From an uncultured Sphingomonadaceae bacterium (lineage in GTDB: Bacteria; Pseudomonadota; Alphaproteobacteria; Sphingomonadales; Sphingomonadaceae): a stretch of DNA of 64,000 nt. Below, piece by piece: positions 44,891 to 54,779 of the stretch. The stretch spans positions 992,001-1,056,000 of the forward strand of contig CANLUL010000001.1 in NCBI GenBank assembly GCA_947494305.1, read 5' to 3'. Position numbers and translations under genes: made by a program. Below the pieces are notes generated by a model. The model searched no databases. It worked only from the letters and a program-made list of their open reading frames with translations, and was not told the DNA's origin. The first letter of the stretch is position 1. Each line of letters begins with the position of its first letter.

Positions 44891-45868
44891 ATGACAGAAG
44901 AAAGACTTTTGAACCCTGGCCGCAAACCTTCTAAAGAGGGGGTTGAACGCGCCGCTGGCAAGGTTGCCAAAATCCTGGCCCCAACGCCATTGTTGCCCTT
45001 AACATGGAATGGGAAAACGATCTGGTGCAAGGCCGAAAATCTGCAACCCATTGGCGCATTTAAAATTCGCGGCGGATGGCATCGTTTGACCGATCTGACG
45101 GAAGATCAGTGCAAAAAAGGTGTGGTTGCTTTTTCTAGTGGAAATCACGCGCAAGGCGTTGCTTGGGCCGCAAAACAACTGGGTGTTCCTGCCACGATAA
45201 TTATGCCGGAAGATGCGCCAAAGGCCAAATTGGCAAATACCAAAGCGTTGGGCGCGACGGTCATCACTTATGATCGAATGTCCGGCGCTCGCGAACAAAT
45301 GGCAAATGATATCTCATCCGAGACGGGTGCTGTGGTGGTTCCTAGTTTTGACGATCCCTGGATTGTTGAAGGGCAGGGTAGTTGCGGGCTTGAGATAAAG
45401 AATCAAATGATCGCGCAAACCGGCTCCGCACCAGATCAAATCATCGCCTGTTGCGGTGGTGGTGGATTGGCAACGGGCTCAGCTCTCGCGAACCCAGATG
45501 CAGCTATTTACGTCGTCGAACCAGTCGGTTGGGACGATATGAAAAGATCATTGGAAGGCGGCCGCATTGTCCCGGTTGATGACAATCCACCAGATACCGA
45601 GTGTGATGCTCTGCAAACATTGCAAGTTTCACCAATTACCTTTGATATCCTGAAAGAACGCGGAGCAGTTGGAGTGGCTGTTACGCCGGATGAAGTGCAT
45701 CATGCGATGCGCCTTGCCTTTGAAAAATTGCGTATTGTTCTGGAACCGGGCGGCTCTGTTGCATTGGCTGCCGTTCTTGCGGGAAAGGTTGAAACAACAG
45801 ACTATACGGCCGTCACACTATCAGGCGGCAATGTGGATCCGGAGCTATTCGCCAAAGTTATTGCTTAG
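44891..45868 (+). CDS. Threonine/serine dehydratase family (PLP, fold-type II)
   Basis: 325 residues. PLP lysine K58 in GAFKIRGGWHRL, SSGNHAQGVAWAAKQLG, the phosphate-binding CCGGGGLATGSALA and LSGGNVDP are present. It lacks the C-terminal regulatory domain of biosynthetic IlvA, so it is the short catabolic type, acting on threonine, serine or a hydroxy-amino acid. AGGAGG stands 5 bases before the ATG. Its end overlaps the convergent ligase gene by 4 bases. Confidence 0.88.
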   Translation: MTEERLLNPGRKPSKEGVERAAGKVAKILAPTPLLPLTWNGKTIWCKAENLQPIGAFKIRGGWHRLTDLTEDQCKKGVVAFSSGNHAQGVAWAAKQLGVPATIIMPEDAPKAKLANTKALGATVITYDRMSGAREQMANDISSETGAVVVPSFDDPWIVEGQGSCGLEIKNQMIAQTGSAPDQIIACCGGGGLATGSALANPDAAIYVVEPVGWDDMKRSLEGGRIVPVDDNPPDTECDALQTLQVSPITFDILKERGAVGVAVTPDEVHHAMRLAFEKLRIVLEPGGSVALAAVLAGKVETTDYTAVTLSGGNVDPELFAKVIA

Positions 45869-47439
45869 GTCACCATGGCTTTAAGGGTCGCAACATGATC
45901 AGCCTCTTCGGCAGGCTTGTCGGTGCGAATACGGGAAATGCGCGGGAAACGCATGGCAAGGCCAGATTTATGCCGTTTGCTTTCATGAATGGAGTCAAAC
46001 GCCACCTCAAACACCAATGTCTTTTCTACTTCTCGCACAGGTCCAAAACGGTCGATGGTGTTTTGGCGGACAAAGCGATCAAGCATTTTCAACTCCTCAT
46101 CGGTAAATCCAGAATATGCTTTGCCTACCGGATATAGCTCACCATCATCGGTCCAGCACCCGAACGTATAGTCGGAATAAAAGGAAGATCTTTTTCCTGA
46201 ACCGCGCTGTGCGTACATCATCACGCAATCGGCAACGAGCGGGTCCCGTTTCCATTTATACCAGAGCCCTGTTTTTCTGCCCGCTATATATGGACTGTCT
46301 TTGCGTTTGAGCATGACCCCTTCAATCGCAGCACTGCGTGCACCTTTTCGAATCTGGGCGAGATCATCGAAGTCCTTGGCTTCCAGGAGTGTCGAGATAT
46401 CAAAAAACTGATCATTTAACTTTGGAACGAAAGTTTCAAGTGAGTTGCGCCTATCCATCCACGATTGCTCACGCAGATCTATTTCCTGCTCAAACAAAAT
46501 ATCATATAGCCTAACAAATGCAGGATATTCGGCCATCATTTTCGCTGAGACTTTTTTGCGTCCAAGACGCTGTTGTAAGGCATTGAAGCTCGCCGCTTCT
46601 CCTCCTTGAAATTCCCCACGAACGAGCAATTCACCATCCACCACACCGTCACGATCAAACCCAGTGGCAACCTCTGGAAAGGCGGCGGTAATATCATCAC
46701 CACCACGGCTGTATAGCCGTGTTTCGCCGTTAGCGTGGGAAAGCTGAATCCGAATACCGTCCCATTTCCATTCCGCTGCATAGTCTTTTAGATCAACCGT
46801 GCGTTCTTCCAGAGGATGAGCGAGCATGAATGGCCTGAAAAATGGAATGCCAGAGAGGTCCGGCTTGTCGGATTTACCTTCAGCCCAGTCAAAAAGTTCG
46901 CGATAGGGAGGCTTTAAAGCATGCCAAACTTCTTCGACGTCCTCGACTTCCATATCAAAGGCTTTTGCAAAGGCAGTTTTGGCAAGCCTTGCCGAAACCC
47001 CGATACGCATGGCTCCCGTTGCAAATTTTAGCAGTGCAAAGCGACCATTTGAATCCAGCCTATCCATCAACTCCGCAAGAATTGAGGGTGCTTTCGCGCG
47101 CGATGTTGCCATCAATATTGAGACAACTTCATCGACAGTGGGCGGCTTAGTATCGGAGGCAATATCTTGTTCTGGCCAAATCAATGCAACAGTTTCCGCT
47201 GTATCTCCCACAAAATCACGGCTTAGTTTATAAAGTTGCTCATCGACACGTTCGGCAACCATTTTTCGAACCGCAGAGATTTTTACGGTTGGGAATTCTA
47301 ACTCGCCACTCAAAGCGGCCAATACCCAACCACGATCTGGATCAGGAGCCAATTGAAGATACTGGACAATTAGTGTCAGCTTGCCGTTACGCGACCGAGT
47401 GTAGATTAAACGATCCAAAAGCTCAGAAAAGACCAGCAC
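45865..47439 (-). CDS. ATP-dependent DNA ligase (ligase-exonuclease pair)
   Basis: 524 residues. An N-terminal DNA-binding domain precedes the catalytic core with lysine motif I EWKWDGIRIQL (about 230) and EGVMLKRKDSPY. The nucleotidyl-transfer motif WYKWKRDP and an OB-fold C-terminus follow. This is the bacterial ligase that is usually encoded with a beta-lactamase-fold exonuclease, a Lhr-type helicase and a phosphoesterase, proposed as a repair set. GTG start overlaps the exonuclease stop by one base. No helicase gene follows. Confidence 0.92.
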   Translation of the reverse strand: MLVFSELLDRLIYTRSRNGKLTLIVQYLQLAPDPDRGWVLAALSGELEFPTVKISAVRKMVAERVDEQLYKLSRDFVGDTAETVALIWPEQDIASDTKPPTVDEVVSILMATSRAKAPSILAELMDRLDSNGRFALLKFATGAMRIGVSARLAKTAFAKAFDMEVEDVEEVWHALKPPYRELFDWAEGKSDKPDLSGIPFFRPFMLAHPLEERTVDLKDYAAEWKWDGIRIQLSHANGETRLYSRGGDDITAAFPEVATGFDRDGVVDGELLVRGEFQGGEAASFNALQQRLGRKKVSAKMMAEYPAFVRLYDILFEQEIDLREQSWMDRRNSLETFVPKLNDQFFDISTLLEAKDFDDLAQIRKGARSAAIEGVMLKRKDSPYIAGRKTGLWYKWKRDPLVADCVMMYAQRGSGKRSSFYSDYTFGCWTDDGELYPVGKAYSGFTDEELKMLDRFVRQNTIDRFGPVREVEKTLVFEVAFDSIHESKRHKSGLAMRFPRISRIRTDKPAEEADHVATLKAMVT

Positions 47440-48437
47440 TAATCGTCTTCCTCTTCACGTCCGATCATCGACAGCGCCTTGGCCTTCATCTGGTTCAACC
47501 CACACCAGCGCACCAACGCATCTTCCCGGCCATGGGTTACCCACGTTTCCGATGGAGCGACCTCTGCGATGGTTTGTGTCAATTCATCCCAGTCGGCATG
47601 ATCGGACATGATGATAGGGAGTTCTACATTACGCTGGCGCGCTCGTTGCCGAACGCGCATCCATCCAGATGCCATGGCGGTAACCGGGTCAGGCAATCTC
47701 CGGCTCCAACGATCATTTAAGGCGGAAGGCGGAGCAAGCACGATCTGTCCGCGCATATCTTCTTTTGGAGTTTCCAGAACAGGACGGATATCTCCCAGTT
47801 GAACGCCAAGTTCGCTATAGAGATTGCACATCTTTTCCAGTGCGCCGTGCAGGTAGATTGGGTCATTATAACCTGCCTCGCGAAACTCCCCAATTACGCG
47901 CTGTGCTTTTCCCAGAGCATAGGCGCCAACCAAAACACAACGATCTGGGTTGCCCTTTTTTACCTCGAGCAATTTTGCAATCTCTTCACTGGTTGGAGGA
48001 TGGCGAAAGACTGGCAATCCAAAAGTTGCCTCGGTTATGAAGATGTCACACTGCAAAACTTCAAACGGTGCACAGGTTGGGTCATGCCGTCGTTTATAAT
48101 CACCAGTGGCAACCACCTTTTCCCCTTGATACTCCATCAATATCTGAGCGGATCCCAGAACATGCCCAGCGGAGTGATAGCTAATCTTTACACCGCCCAT
48201 TTCGATACCGCTGCCGAAGGGAACCGGGTTTCCCAAATCTATTCCATAGCGGAGATTCATAATCGCCAGCGTTTCAGGCGTTGCCCAAACATTCTCGTGG
48301 CCTCCACGGGCATGGTCAGCATGACCGTGGGTTACCAGAGCATTCTCCACTGGACGCATCGGGTCAATCCAGGCCTTTGCCGGTTTCACAAATATTCCGT
48401 GCGGATGGGGTTCTATCCAGTGAGAATTAGAAGACAT
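47439..48437 (-). CDS. Ligase-associated DNA exonuclease (metallo-beta-lactamase fold)
   Basis: 332 residues. The metal motif THGHADHARGGH (H37, H39, D41, H42) and further SAGHVLGSAQ and ATGDYKRRHDPT are typical of the beta-CASP-like nucleases. IMSDHADWDEL near the end holds another metal ligand pair. It is encoded just before its ligase partner. ATG 48437 is preferred; nine residues of the longer frame upstream are not needed for the fold. Confidence 0.92.
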   Translation of the reverse strand: MSSNSHWIEPHPHGIFVKPAKAWIDPMRPVENALVTHGHADHARGGHENVWATPETLAIMNLRYGIDLGNPVPFGSGIEMGGVKISYHSAGHVLGSAQILMEYQGEKVVATGDYKRRHDPTCAPFEVLQCDIFITEATFGLPVFRHPPTSEEIAKLLEVKKGNPDRCVLVGAYALGKAQRVIGEFREAGYNDPIYLHGALEKMCNLYSELGVQLGDIRPVLETPKEDMRGQIVLAPPSALNDRWSRRLPDPVTAMASGWMRVRQRARQRNVELPIIMSDHADWDELTQTIAEVAPSETWVTHGREDALVRWCGLNQMKAKALSMIGREEEDD

Positions 48438-48524
48438 TATTTGCCTATGTACTGTATACTCCAAAGTGCCAACATGTCTGTAGGGCTAGGTCAAAGTGGA
48501 TGTCTTTCACCAAAAGATGTTATC

Positions 48525-49337
48525 CTAGAGGGTTTCAAAATGGCTTAAACCGTATTTCAGAAGAGATGCTTCAAATGGGAGGACTTTTTCTAGTTCACTG
48601 GTCGTCACAAAAATGTTCCGGTGAGTTTCTCGAGGCCATTTCAAATGCTCGGTTAAATGAGCAATACGCTTTGCGATTCCTTTTGCTCCATCTACAAATT
48701 CGATGGGACGATTGATAACAGACTGTAACTCTTCCTTCACTAGAGGAAAATGGGTGCAGGCAAGGATAATCGTATCAATCTCATCGCCGCCATCCTGAGA
48801 AATCAATCCGTCGGCTGCTGCCCTGATGACGGCCATGTCAGGATTTTCATTCTTTAACTTCGCTTCGGCTGCATAGACCAGTTCCGGCGCACCAAACCGG
48901 ATCAATTTTTTGTCCGCAGCAAATTCAGCCGCCAATCGGTCCACATAAGGTTGTCTTATCGTCGCTTTTGTACCGAGCAATCCAATTGTACCAGTTTTTG
49001 ATATTTGACTAGCGGGTTTTATCGCTGGAACTGTACCCACAACCGGTAAATCTAGCGCAGACCGGACATGCTCCAGAGCAATGGTCGAAGCAGTATTACA
49101 GGCAATAGTGACAATCTCCGGTTGATATCTTTCTACTAACCGTCCCAATATGGCTGGAATTCTTGAAGCCAGCTCCGCTTCCGATTTCATGCCATATGGC
49201 AAGCCGGCATAATCAGCCGCATAAATGAATGGCGCGTTGGGAAGTAACAATCGGCTTTCTTTCAGCACGGATAGTCCGCCGACTCCAGTGTCAAAGAACA
49301 ATAATGGCTTCTCGCCCAACAGATTTTCCGAAGGCAT
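48525..49337 (-). CDS. murI: Glutamate racemase
   Basis: 270 residues. FFDTGVGGLSVLKE at 14-27, the first catalytic cysteine in IACNTASTIA (C80) and the second in LACTHFPLVK (about residue 190). It supplies D-glutamate for peptidoglycan. Stands alone between the exonuclease gene and the divergent plsY. Confidence 0.97.
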   Translation of the reverse strand: MPSENLLGEKPLLFFDTGVGGLSVLKESRLLLPNAPFIYAADYAGLPYGMKSEAELASRIPAILGRLVERYQPEIVTIACNTASTIALEHVRSALDLPVVGTVPAIKPASQISKTGTIGLLGTKATIRQPYVDRLAAEFAADKKLIRFGAPELVYAAEAKLKNENPDMAVIRAAADGLISQDGGDEIDTIILACTHFPLVKEELQSVINRPIEFVDGAKGIAKRIAHLTEHLKWPRETHRNIFVTTSELEKVLPFEASLLKYGLSHFETL

Positions 49338-49480
49338 TTCTTACCATTGGCAACGCGACAACAATTCTGCAACCGTTCAATTCGTCGCGCAAGACCTTGA
49401 GCTTACCTGTTTTTACAACCTGTTAAGGTTGCTCCAATGATGTTTAGCCGATAGCGGAGCTTTCAAGGGGGACTAATCAG

Positions 49481-50074
49481 ATGCAATCCATGTGGATTGA
49501 GCCAGTATTGGCGACTCTATTTGGCTATTTGCTGGGATCTATCCCTTTTGGGCTTTTGCTCACTCAGCTAACAGGTGGTGGCGACCTGCGGACCCAAGGG
49601 TCGGGTAATATCGGTGCAACCAACGTTTTGCGAACTGGAAACAAAGCGATCGCCGCACTGACATTGTTGCTCGACATCGGGAAAGGCTATCTCGCCGTTT
49701 ACGCCGCTAGCCATTTTTCAGAAGGCCTGGGCATTCTTGCAGGGATGGGCGCATTTCTAGGACATTTATATCCAATCTGGCTGCGCTTCGCCGGGGGCAA
49801 AGGCGTCGCTACTCTTCTAGGCATTGTATTGGCGCTCAGCTGGCAGGCGGGTTTGATATTCGCGGTCATCTGGATCGTTACGCTTGCTATCTGGCGATAT
49901 TCTTCCCTAGGCGGGATGCTAGCTTCGCTGTCCGTCCCGGTCAGCGGGGTTATATTGGAACAATATCCCTGGGTGCCCATGTATATCGGATTTGCAGTTT
50001 TGGTTTTATGGAAACATCGATCCAATATTGAACGCCTGATGGCGGGAGAGGAACCCAAAGTCGGTTCTTCTTGA
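49481..50074 (+). CDS. plsY: Glycerol-3-phosphate acyltransferase PlsY
   Basis: 197 residues with five to six membrane segments. The three PlsY motifs are clear: GSIPFGLLL, GSGNIGATNVLRTGNK (about 43-58) and FAGGKGVATLLG. It transfers acyl from acyl-phosphate to glycerol 3-phosphate, the first acyl step of phospholipid synthesis. AAGGGGGA precedes the ATG. dprA starts inside its stop. Confidence 0.96.
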   Translation: MQSMWIEPVLATLFGYLLGSIPFGLLLTQLTGGGDLRTQGSGNIGATNVLRTGNKAIAALTLLLDIGKGYLAVYAASHFSEGLGILAGMGAFLGHLYPIWLRFAGGKGVATLLGIVLALSWQAGLIFAVIWIVTLAIWRYSSLGGMLASLSVPVSGVILEQYPWVPMYIGFAVLVLWKHRSNIERLMAGEEPKVGSS

Positions 50075-51207
50075 ACGAGGACACGGTTCGCGATCAATTT
50101 AGCCAAAATGATTTTGATCGGCTTCGGCTCATCAGATCAGCGAATATTGGCCCGGTCACTTATGTCCAGCTTTTGAAGCGGTTCGGTTCTGCTGAGCGAG
50201 CATTGAATGCCATTCCTGATTTGGCGCGTCGGGGAGGGGGCAAAGCACCGCGCATCGCCGATGCCAATGTGATTCAATCTGAGATTCAAGATATTGAAAG
50301 GCTGAAAGCCAATCTTCTATTCATTGGTGATCAGAAATATCCTCGATTGTTGGCTGAACTGTCTAACGCGCCCCCGATATTGATTTATCGAGGATCCCTA
50401 TCTCATCTGAACAAACCGATTATCGCCATTGTCGGAGCTCGTAATGCTTCGGCGGCGGCCTGCCGGTTTGCCCGTGATTTGGCAAATAGTCTCAACACTG
50501 CTGGAGCGACCGTTGTCTCGGGATTGGCACGTGGAATTGATACTGCGGCGCATCAGGGTTCCCTTAGCGGCTCGACTATTGGAGTGATTGCCAGCGGAAT
50601 TGATATCTATTATCCACCTGAAAACAAAGAATTGCAGGAGCATGTTTCAGAGCAGGGGTTGTTGCTTTCAGAACAACCTCCCGGAACCGAACCAAGAGCG
50701 CGGCATTTTCCGTATCGCAACCGAATTATTGCTGGAATGGCTGCTGGCACCGTTATTGTCGAAGCTGCACCGCGATCTGGTTCATTGATAACAGCCCGAA
50801 TTGCAGCAGAAGCGGGTAGGCATGTTATGGCAATACCCGGTTCACCTCTCGACCCAAGATCTAGAGGTTGCAACAATCTTATTCGAGAGGGCGCGACCTT
50901 AGTGCAGTGCGCTGAAGATGTGATGGAGCTTGTCCAAAATTTTGATGATCGTGCTGCAGTTGCCAATCAAAAATACAATCGTGATGGCGACTTCAATTCA
51001 AATGTCAGAGAACAGGACAATGATGATGCCACTGACGGTGATAGGGAGATAGTGGGCAATCTCTTAAGCATCACTTCAGTGGCCGTAGATGAACTCATTC
51101 GGCAGTCTGGGATCAACCCTTCAACTATGCAACTTATTCTATTGGAATTAGAACTAGCAGGTAAAATTGTTCACCATGCTGGAGGCAAAGTAAGCCTTAA
51201 AAATTGA
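50071..51207 (+). CDS. dprA: DNA processing protein DprA
   Basis: 378 residues from a TTG that overlaps the plsY stop (TTGA). An N-terminal helix-hairpin region is followed by the Rossmann-like core with AIVGARNAS, SGLARGIDTAAHQGSL (about 150-165) and FPYRNRIIAG, and a C-terminal winged helix (about 325-375). It loads RecA on single-stranded DNA taken up during transformation. The pairing with plsY is common in alphaproteobacteria. Confidence 0.95.
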   Translation: MNEDTVRDQFSQNDFDRLRLIRSANIGPVTYVQLLKRFGSAERALNAIPDLARRGGGKAPRIADANVIQSEIQDIERLKANLLFIGDQKYPRLLAELSNAPPILIYRGSLSHLNKPIIAIVGARNASAAACRFARDLANSLNTAGATVVSGLARGIDTAAHQGSLSGSTIGVIASGIDIYYPPENKELQEHVSEQGLLLSEQPPGTEPRARHFPYRNRIIAGMAAGTVIVEAAPRSGSLITARIAAEAGRHVMAIPGSPLDPRSRGCNNLIREGATLVQCAEDVMELVQNFDDRAAVANQKYNRDGDFNSNVREQDNDDATDGDREIVGNLLSITSVAVDELIRQSGINPSTMQLILLELELAGKIVHHAGGKVSLKN

Positions 51208-51314
51208 CAGTCAGCAAATTCTATCTATTTACGCGCATCACTAAATGCCCTTGACTGGGGACAGATTCCAATAAACCCTCGCGTGTATATGTGAGAGAAA
51301 TGAAAAGCGGAAAC

Positions 51315-53885
51315 ATGCAATTAGTTATCGTTGAGTCCCCGGCAAAAGCCAAAACTATCGAAAAATATCTGGGCAAAGATTTTAAGGTTCTTGCCTCTGT
51401 TGGCCATGTTCGTGATTTGCCGCCAAAAGACGGCTCCGTTGATCCCGACAATAATTTTGAAATGATCTGGCAGCCTTATGCCAACAAGACAAAAGAGCTA
51501 AAGGCGATTGCAGATAACGCCAAGAAGGCTACTCGATTGATCCTGGCGACTGACCCTGACCGAGAAGGTGAAGCGATTAGCTGGCATGTTCAGGAAGTCT
51601 TGAAAAAACGGAAAGCTCTTCCCGAAAAAGTTGATCGCGTGACATTCAATGCCATCACTAAAGCTGCCGTCACCGAAGCTATGGGGCAACCACGCGAGTT
51701 AGATACCGATCTTATTGATGCATATCGTGCACGCCGGGCTTTGGATTACCTGGTTGGTTTCACATTGTCTCCGGTTCTTTGGCGTAAATTGCCCGGCGCA
51801 AAATCTGCGGGCCGCGTACAGTCTGTTTCCTTACGCCTTATTGTCGAGCGTGAACGTGAAATAGAAGCTTTTAACCCCGTCGAATATTGGTCGATCACTG
51901 CTCAGATGGAGCAGGGCGGACAAGCTTTTGAAGCTCGCCTCACTGTTCACAAAGGTGACAAACTCGGCAAGCATGATTTGGCCAATGAAGAACAGGCAAT
52001 GGCTGCTAAGCAAGCCGTTGAAAATGGTCTGTTCACGGTTGAAACAGTTGAAACTAAACCGCTTACCCGCAACCCGCCGCCGCCATTTACGACGTCAACC
52101 ATGCAGCAGGATGCGGCGAGCAAACTCGGTTTCTCCGCTAGCCACACGATGCGAATTGCTCAGCAACTCTACGAAGATGGCGCCATTACATATATGCGTA
52201 CTGACGGTGTGCAAATGGATGGCAGCGCGATTTCCGAAGCGCGCAAAGCGATTTCGGACCGTTATGATGCCAGTTATGTTCCGGACAAGCCCCGTATTTA
52301 CAAAAGCAAAGCCAAGAATGCCCAAGAGGCGCACGAAGCCATTCGCCCAACGAACTTTTCTAAAGATACGGCGGGTAGCGGAGATCATGCCAAACTCTAC
52401 AGTCTGATTATGAAGCGCGCGATGGCCAGTCAAATGGCCGCCGCTCGTCTGGAAAGAACCACTGTTGATATGCTAGATGGGTCAGGTCAAACTGGCCTGC
52501 GGACAACGGGACAGGTTGTTAAATTTCCAGGGTTTTTGGCTCTATACCAGCAAGGCCGTGAAGATGCCGATGACAAGGATGGCGGCTTGCTTCCAGCAAT
52601 GAACAAGGGCGACAGTCCTGCAAAGAAACTGGTCGAAGCCAATCAGCATTTCACTCAACCTCCACCGCGTTACAGCGAAGCCAGCTTGGTCAAGAAAATG
52701 GAAGAATTGGGTATCGGCAGACCATCGACCTATGCTTCGATCATCAAGACACTCAAAGACCGTGCCTATGTTCGGACGGAGAGCAACCGTTTCTTTGCTG
52801 AAGATAGCGGGCGGTTGCTAACCAGTTTTCTGGAACGGTTTTTTGAACGTTATGTTGCCTATGACTATACCGCCGGTCTCGAAGAAGAGCTGGATGATGT
52901 CAGTGGCGGCCGTGCGCAGTGGCAGAAAATTCTGGAAGCCTTCTGGCATGATTTCAAACCGAAGACCGCAGAAGTCATGGAAAAACTGCCATCTGATGTG
53001 ACGGCTGAGCTCGATAAATTCCTTGAGCCCTATCTTTTCCCAGAAAAGGAAGATGGCACGGAAGCTAGGCTTTGTCCGCGCTGTGAGGAAGGAAAATTGG
53101 CACTCAGGGGCGGTCGTTTTGGTGCGTTTATTGCCTGTTCCAACTATCCGGAATGTAAATATACTCGCCGCTTTGGACAAGGCGGTGGAAGCGCTGATGA
53201 AGATGAAGGTCCACAAGAGCTGGGCATCGATCCGGACACCGAAGAGAAAATTGAGAAAAAGGTTGGCCGCTTTGGCCCATATGTTCAAAAAGGAGAGGGC
53301 AAAGAAGCCAAGAGATCTTCAATTCCCAAAGACATTCCCGCGGAAGATTTTGGTCTAGAATGGGCGGTCAAATTGTTATCACTGCCCCGCGAAGTTGGTA
53401 TTCATCCTGAATCCGGTGAACCTGTCATGGCACAATTGGGGCGCTATGGTCCCTATCTTAGCCATAACAAAAAATCGGCTAGTCTTGAAAGCACGATGGA
53501 AGTGTTTGAAATCGGCATGAATGCAGCTGTTGCCAAGTTGGCCGATGCAGCGAAAAAAGGACCAGGTCGCGGACGCGGCAAGATGGAACCGCTCAAAATA
53601 ATGGGCAAACATTCCAGAACCGATGAAGAAATCAAATTGATGGATGGTCGCTATGGTCCCTATGTGACCGATGGTACGACCAATGCTTCTCTGCCGAAAA
53701 CAGTTGATAAAGACGAATTGACGCTGGAAGAAGCGGAGCAATTGATTGACGCTAGAGCCGCCAAGGGACCAGCCAAGAAGCGCAAGAAGAAGGCCGCTCC
53801 CAAAAAGAAAGCGGCAGCAAAGAAAAAGCCTGCGGCAAAGAAGAAAGCACCAGCCAAGAAAAAGGCGCCAGCGAAGGCTAAGTAG
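51315..53885 (+). CDS. topA: DNA topoisomerase I
   Basis: 856 residues. TOPRIM domain (VIVESPAKAKTIEKYLGKDF at the start; DPDREGEAISWH), catalytic tyrosine in TYMRTDG (about residue 293), zinc-ribbon CPRCEEGKL...CSNYPEC (about 585-612) and two further repeats lacking cysteines (GPYVQKGEG, YGPYLSHNK). The last about 40 residues are an Ala/Lys/Pro-rich basic tail. ATG 51315 is chosen because homologues begin MQLVIVE. In-frame ATGs at 51291 and 51300 are alternatives. Its stop touches the convergent era stop, so no terminator fits. Confidence 0.96.
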   Translation: MQLVIVESPAKAKTIEKYLGKDFKVLASVGHVRDLPPKDGSVDPDNNFEMIWQPYANKTKELKAIADNAKKATRLILATDPDREGEAISWHVQEVLKKRKALPEKVDRVTFNAITKAAVTEAMGQPRELDTDLIDAYRARRALDYLVGFTLSPVLWRKLPGAKSAGRVQSVSLRLIVEREREIEAFNPVEYWSITAQMEQGGQAFEARLTVHKGDKLGKHDLANEEQAMAAKQAVENGLFTVETVETKPLTRNPPPPFTTSTMQQDAASKLGFSASHTMRIAQQLYEDGAITYMRTDGVQMDGSAISEARKAISDRYDASYVPDKPRIYKSKAKNAQEAHEAIRPTNFSKDTAGSGDHAKLYSLIMKRAMASQMAAARLERTTVDMLDGSGQTGLRTTGQVVKFPGFLALYQQGREDADDKDGGLLPAMNKGDSPAKKLVEANQHFTQPPPRYSEASLVKKMEELGIGRPSTYASIIKTLKDRAYVRTESNRFFAEDSGRLLTSFLERFFERYVAYDYTAGLEEELDDVSGGRAQWQKILEAFWHDFKPKTAEVMEKLPSDVTAELDKFLEPYLFPEKEDGTEARLCPRCEEGKLALRGGRFGAFIACSNYPECKYTRRFGQGGGSADEDEGPQELGIDPDTEEKIEKKVGRFGPYVQKGEGKEAKRSSIPKDIPAEDFGLEWAVKLLSLPREVGIHPESGEPVMAQLGRYGPYLSHNKKSASLESTMEVFEIGMNAAVAKLADAAKKGPGRGRGKMEPLKIMGKHSRTDEEIKLMDGRYGPYVTDGTTNASLPKTVDKDELTLEEAEQLIDARAAKGPAKKRKKKAAPKKKAAAKKKPAAKKKAPAKKKAPAKAK

Positions 53886-54779
53886 CTATTTGACCCAATC
53901 GAGGCCCAAGTCCTCATATAGCGAACGGTCTTCGTCCCAATTCTCACTGACCTTTACGTGAAGGTAGAGATGCACCTGGCATCCGAGGATATTGCCTAGC
54001 TCTTCGCGGGCTTTTGCGCCAATTTCTTTGATTTGATGGCCACCTTTGCCCAAGACGATCGCTTTCTGGCTAGCCTTTTCGACCAGGATTTGCTGGTGAA
54101 TCTCCAATGATCCATCAGGACGCTGCTTATATTGCTCCATCGCGATCGCGATGGAATAGGGCAGTTCAGCATGTAGTTGGCGAAAAACTTGTTCACGAGT
54201 GATCTCTGCTGCCAACAGACGTTCGCTGGCATCTGAAACTTGATCTTCCGGGAAGTGCCAAGGTCCTTCTGGCATTCCGTTGATCAAATAAGATTTCAGT
54301 TCTTCTAAACCATCTCCGGTTTTGGCGCTGACAAAATAGGTTTCGTCAAAATCGCAAATGTCGTGAAGTTTGGAAACATGGTTGAGCATCTTGTCTTTGG
54401 CCGCGATATCGACTTTGTTCATTACCAGAATAGTTTTTTCTTCCCGGTGCTTTATTCGCTCTGCAATAGAGGTCACTTTGGGGCCAAGACCACCTCTAGC
54501 ATCAACCAGAAACACTATAAGATCAGCATCTTCGGCACCTTCCCAGGCGGCTGATACCATCGCGCGATCCAGGCGCCTGCGCGGTTCAAAAATACCCGGC
54601 GTGTCGACCAGGAGTATCTGTGTTTCATCTTCAACAGCAATGCCCAGTAATCGCGTTCGCGTGGTTTGCGGTTTGGAGCTGGTAATCGCTACCTTTTGAC
54701 CGATCAAAGCGTTGATCAGGGTAGACTTTCCTGCATTAGGTGCGCCAATCAGCGCAACGACACCGCATTTTTTAGTCAT
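53886..54779 (-). CDS. era: GTPase Era
   Basis: 297 residues. G1 GAPNAGKST (about 12-20), G3 DTPG, G4 NKVD and the C-terminal KH domain with KGGHQIKEIGAKAREEL. It binds the 3' end of 16S rRNA during 30S assembly. It follows rnc by a 4-base overlap (ATGA), the usual lepB-rnc-era order. Confidence 0.97.
   Translation of the reverse strand: MTKKCGVVALIGAPNAGKSTLINALIGQKVAITSSKPQTTRTRLLGIAVEDETQILLVDTPGIFEPRRRLDRAMVSAAWEGAEDADLIVFLVDARGGLGPKVTSIAERIKHREEKTILVMNKVDIAAKDKMLNHVSKLHDICDFDETYFVSAKTGDGLEELKSYLINGMPEGPWHFPEDQVSDASERLLAAEITREQVFRQLHAELPYSIAIAMEQYKQRPDGSLEIHQQILVEKASQKAIVLGKGGHQIKEIGAKAREELGNILGCQVHLYLHVKVSENWDEDRSLYEDLGLDWVK

Noticed and set aside
53750-53960. Open frames on both strands across the topA tail
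   Set aside because: Artefacts of the Lys/Ala-rich codon repeats. topA and era meet end to end here.
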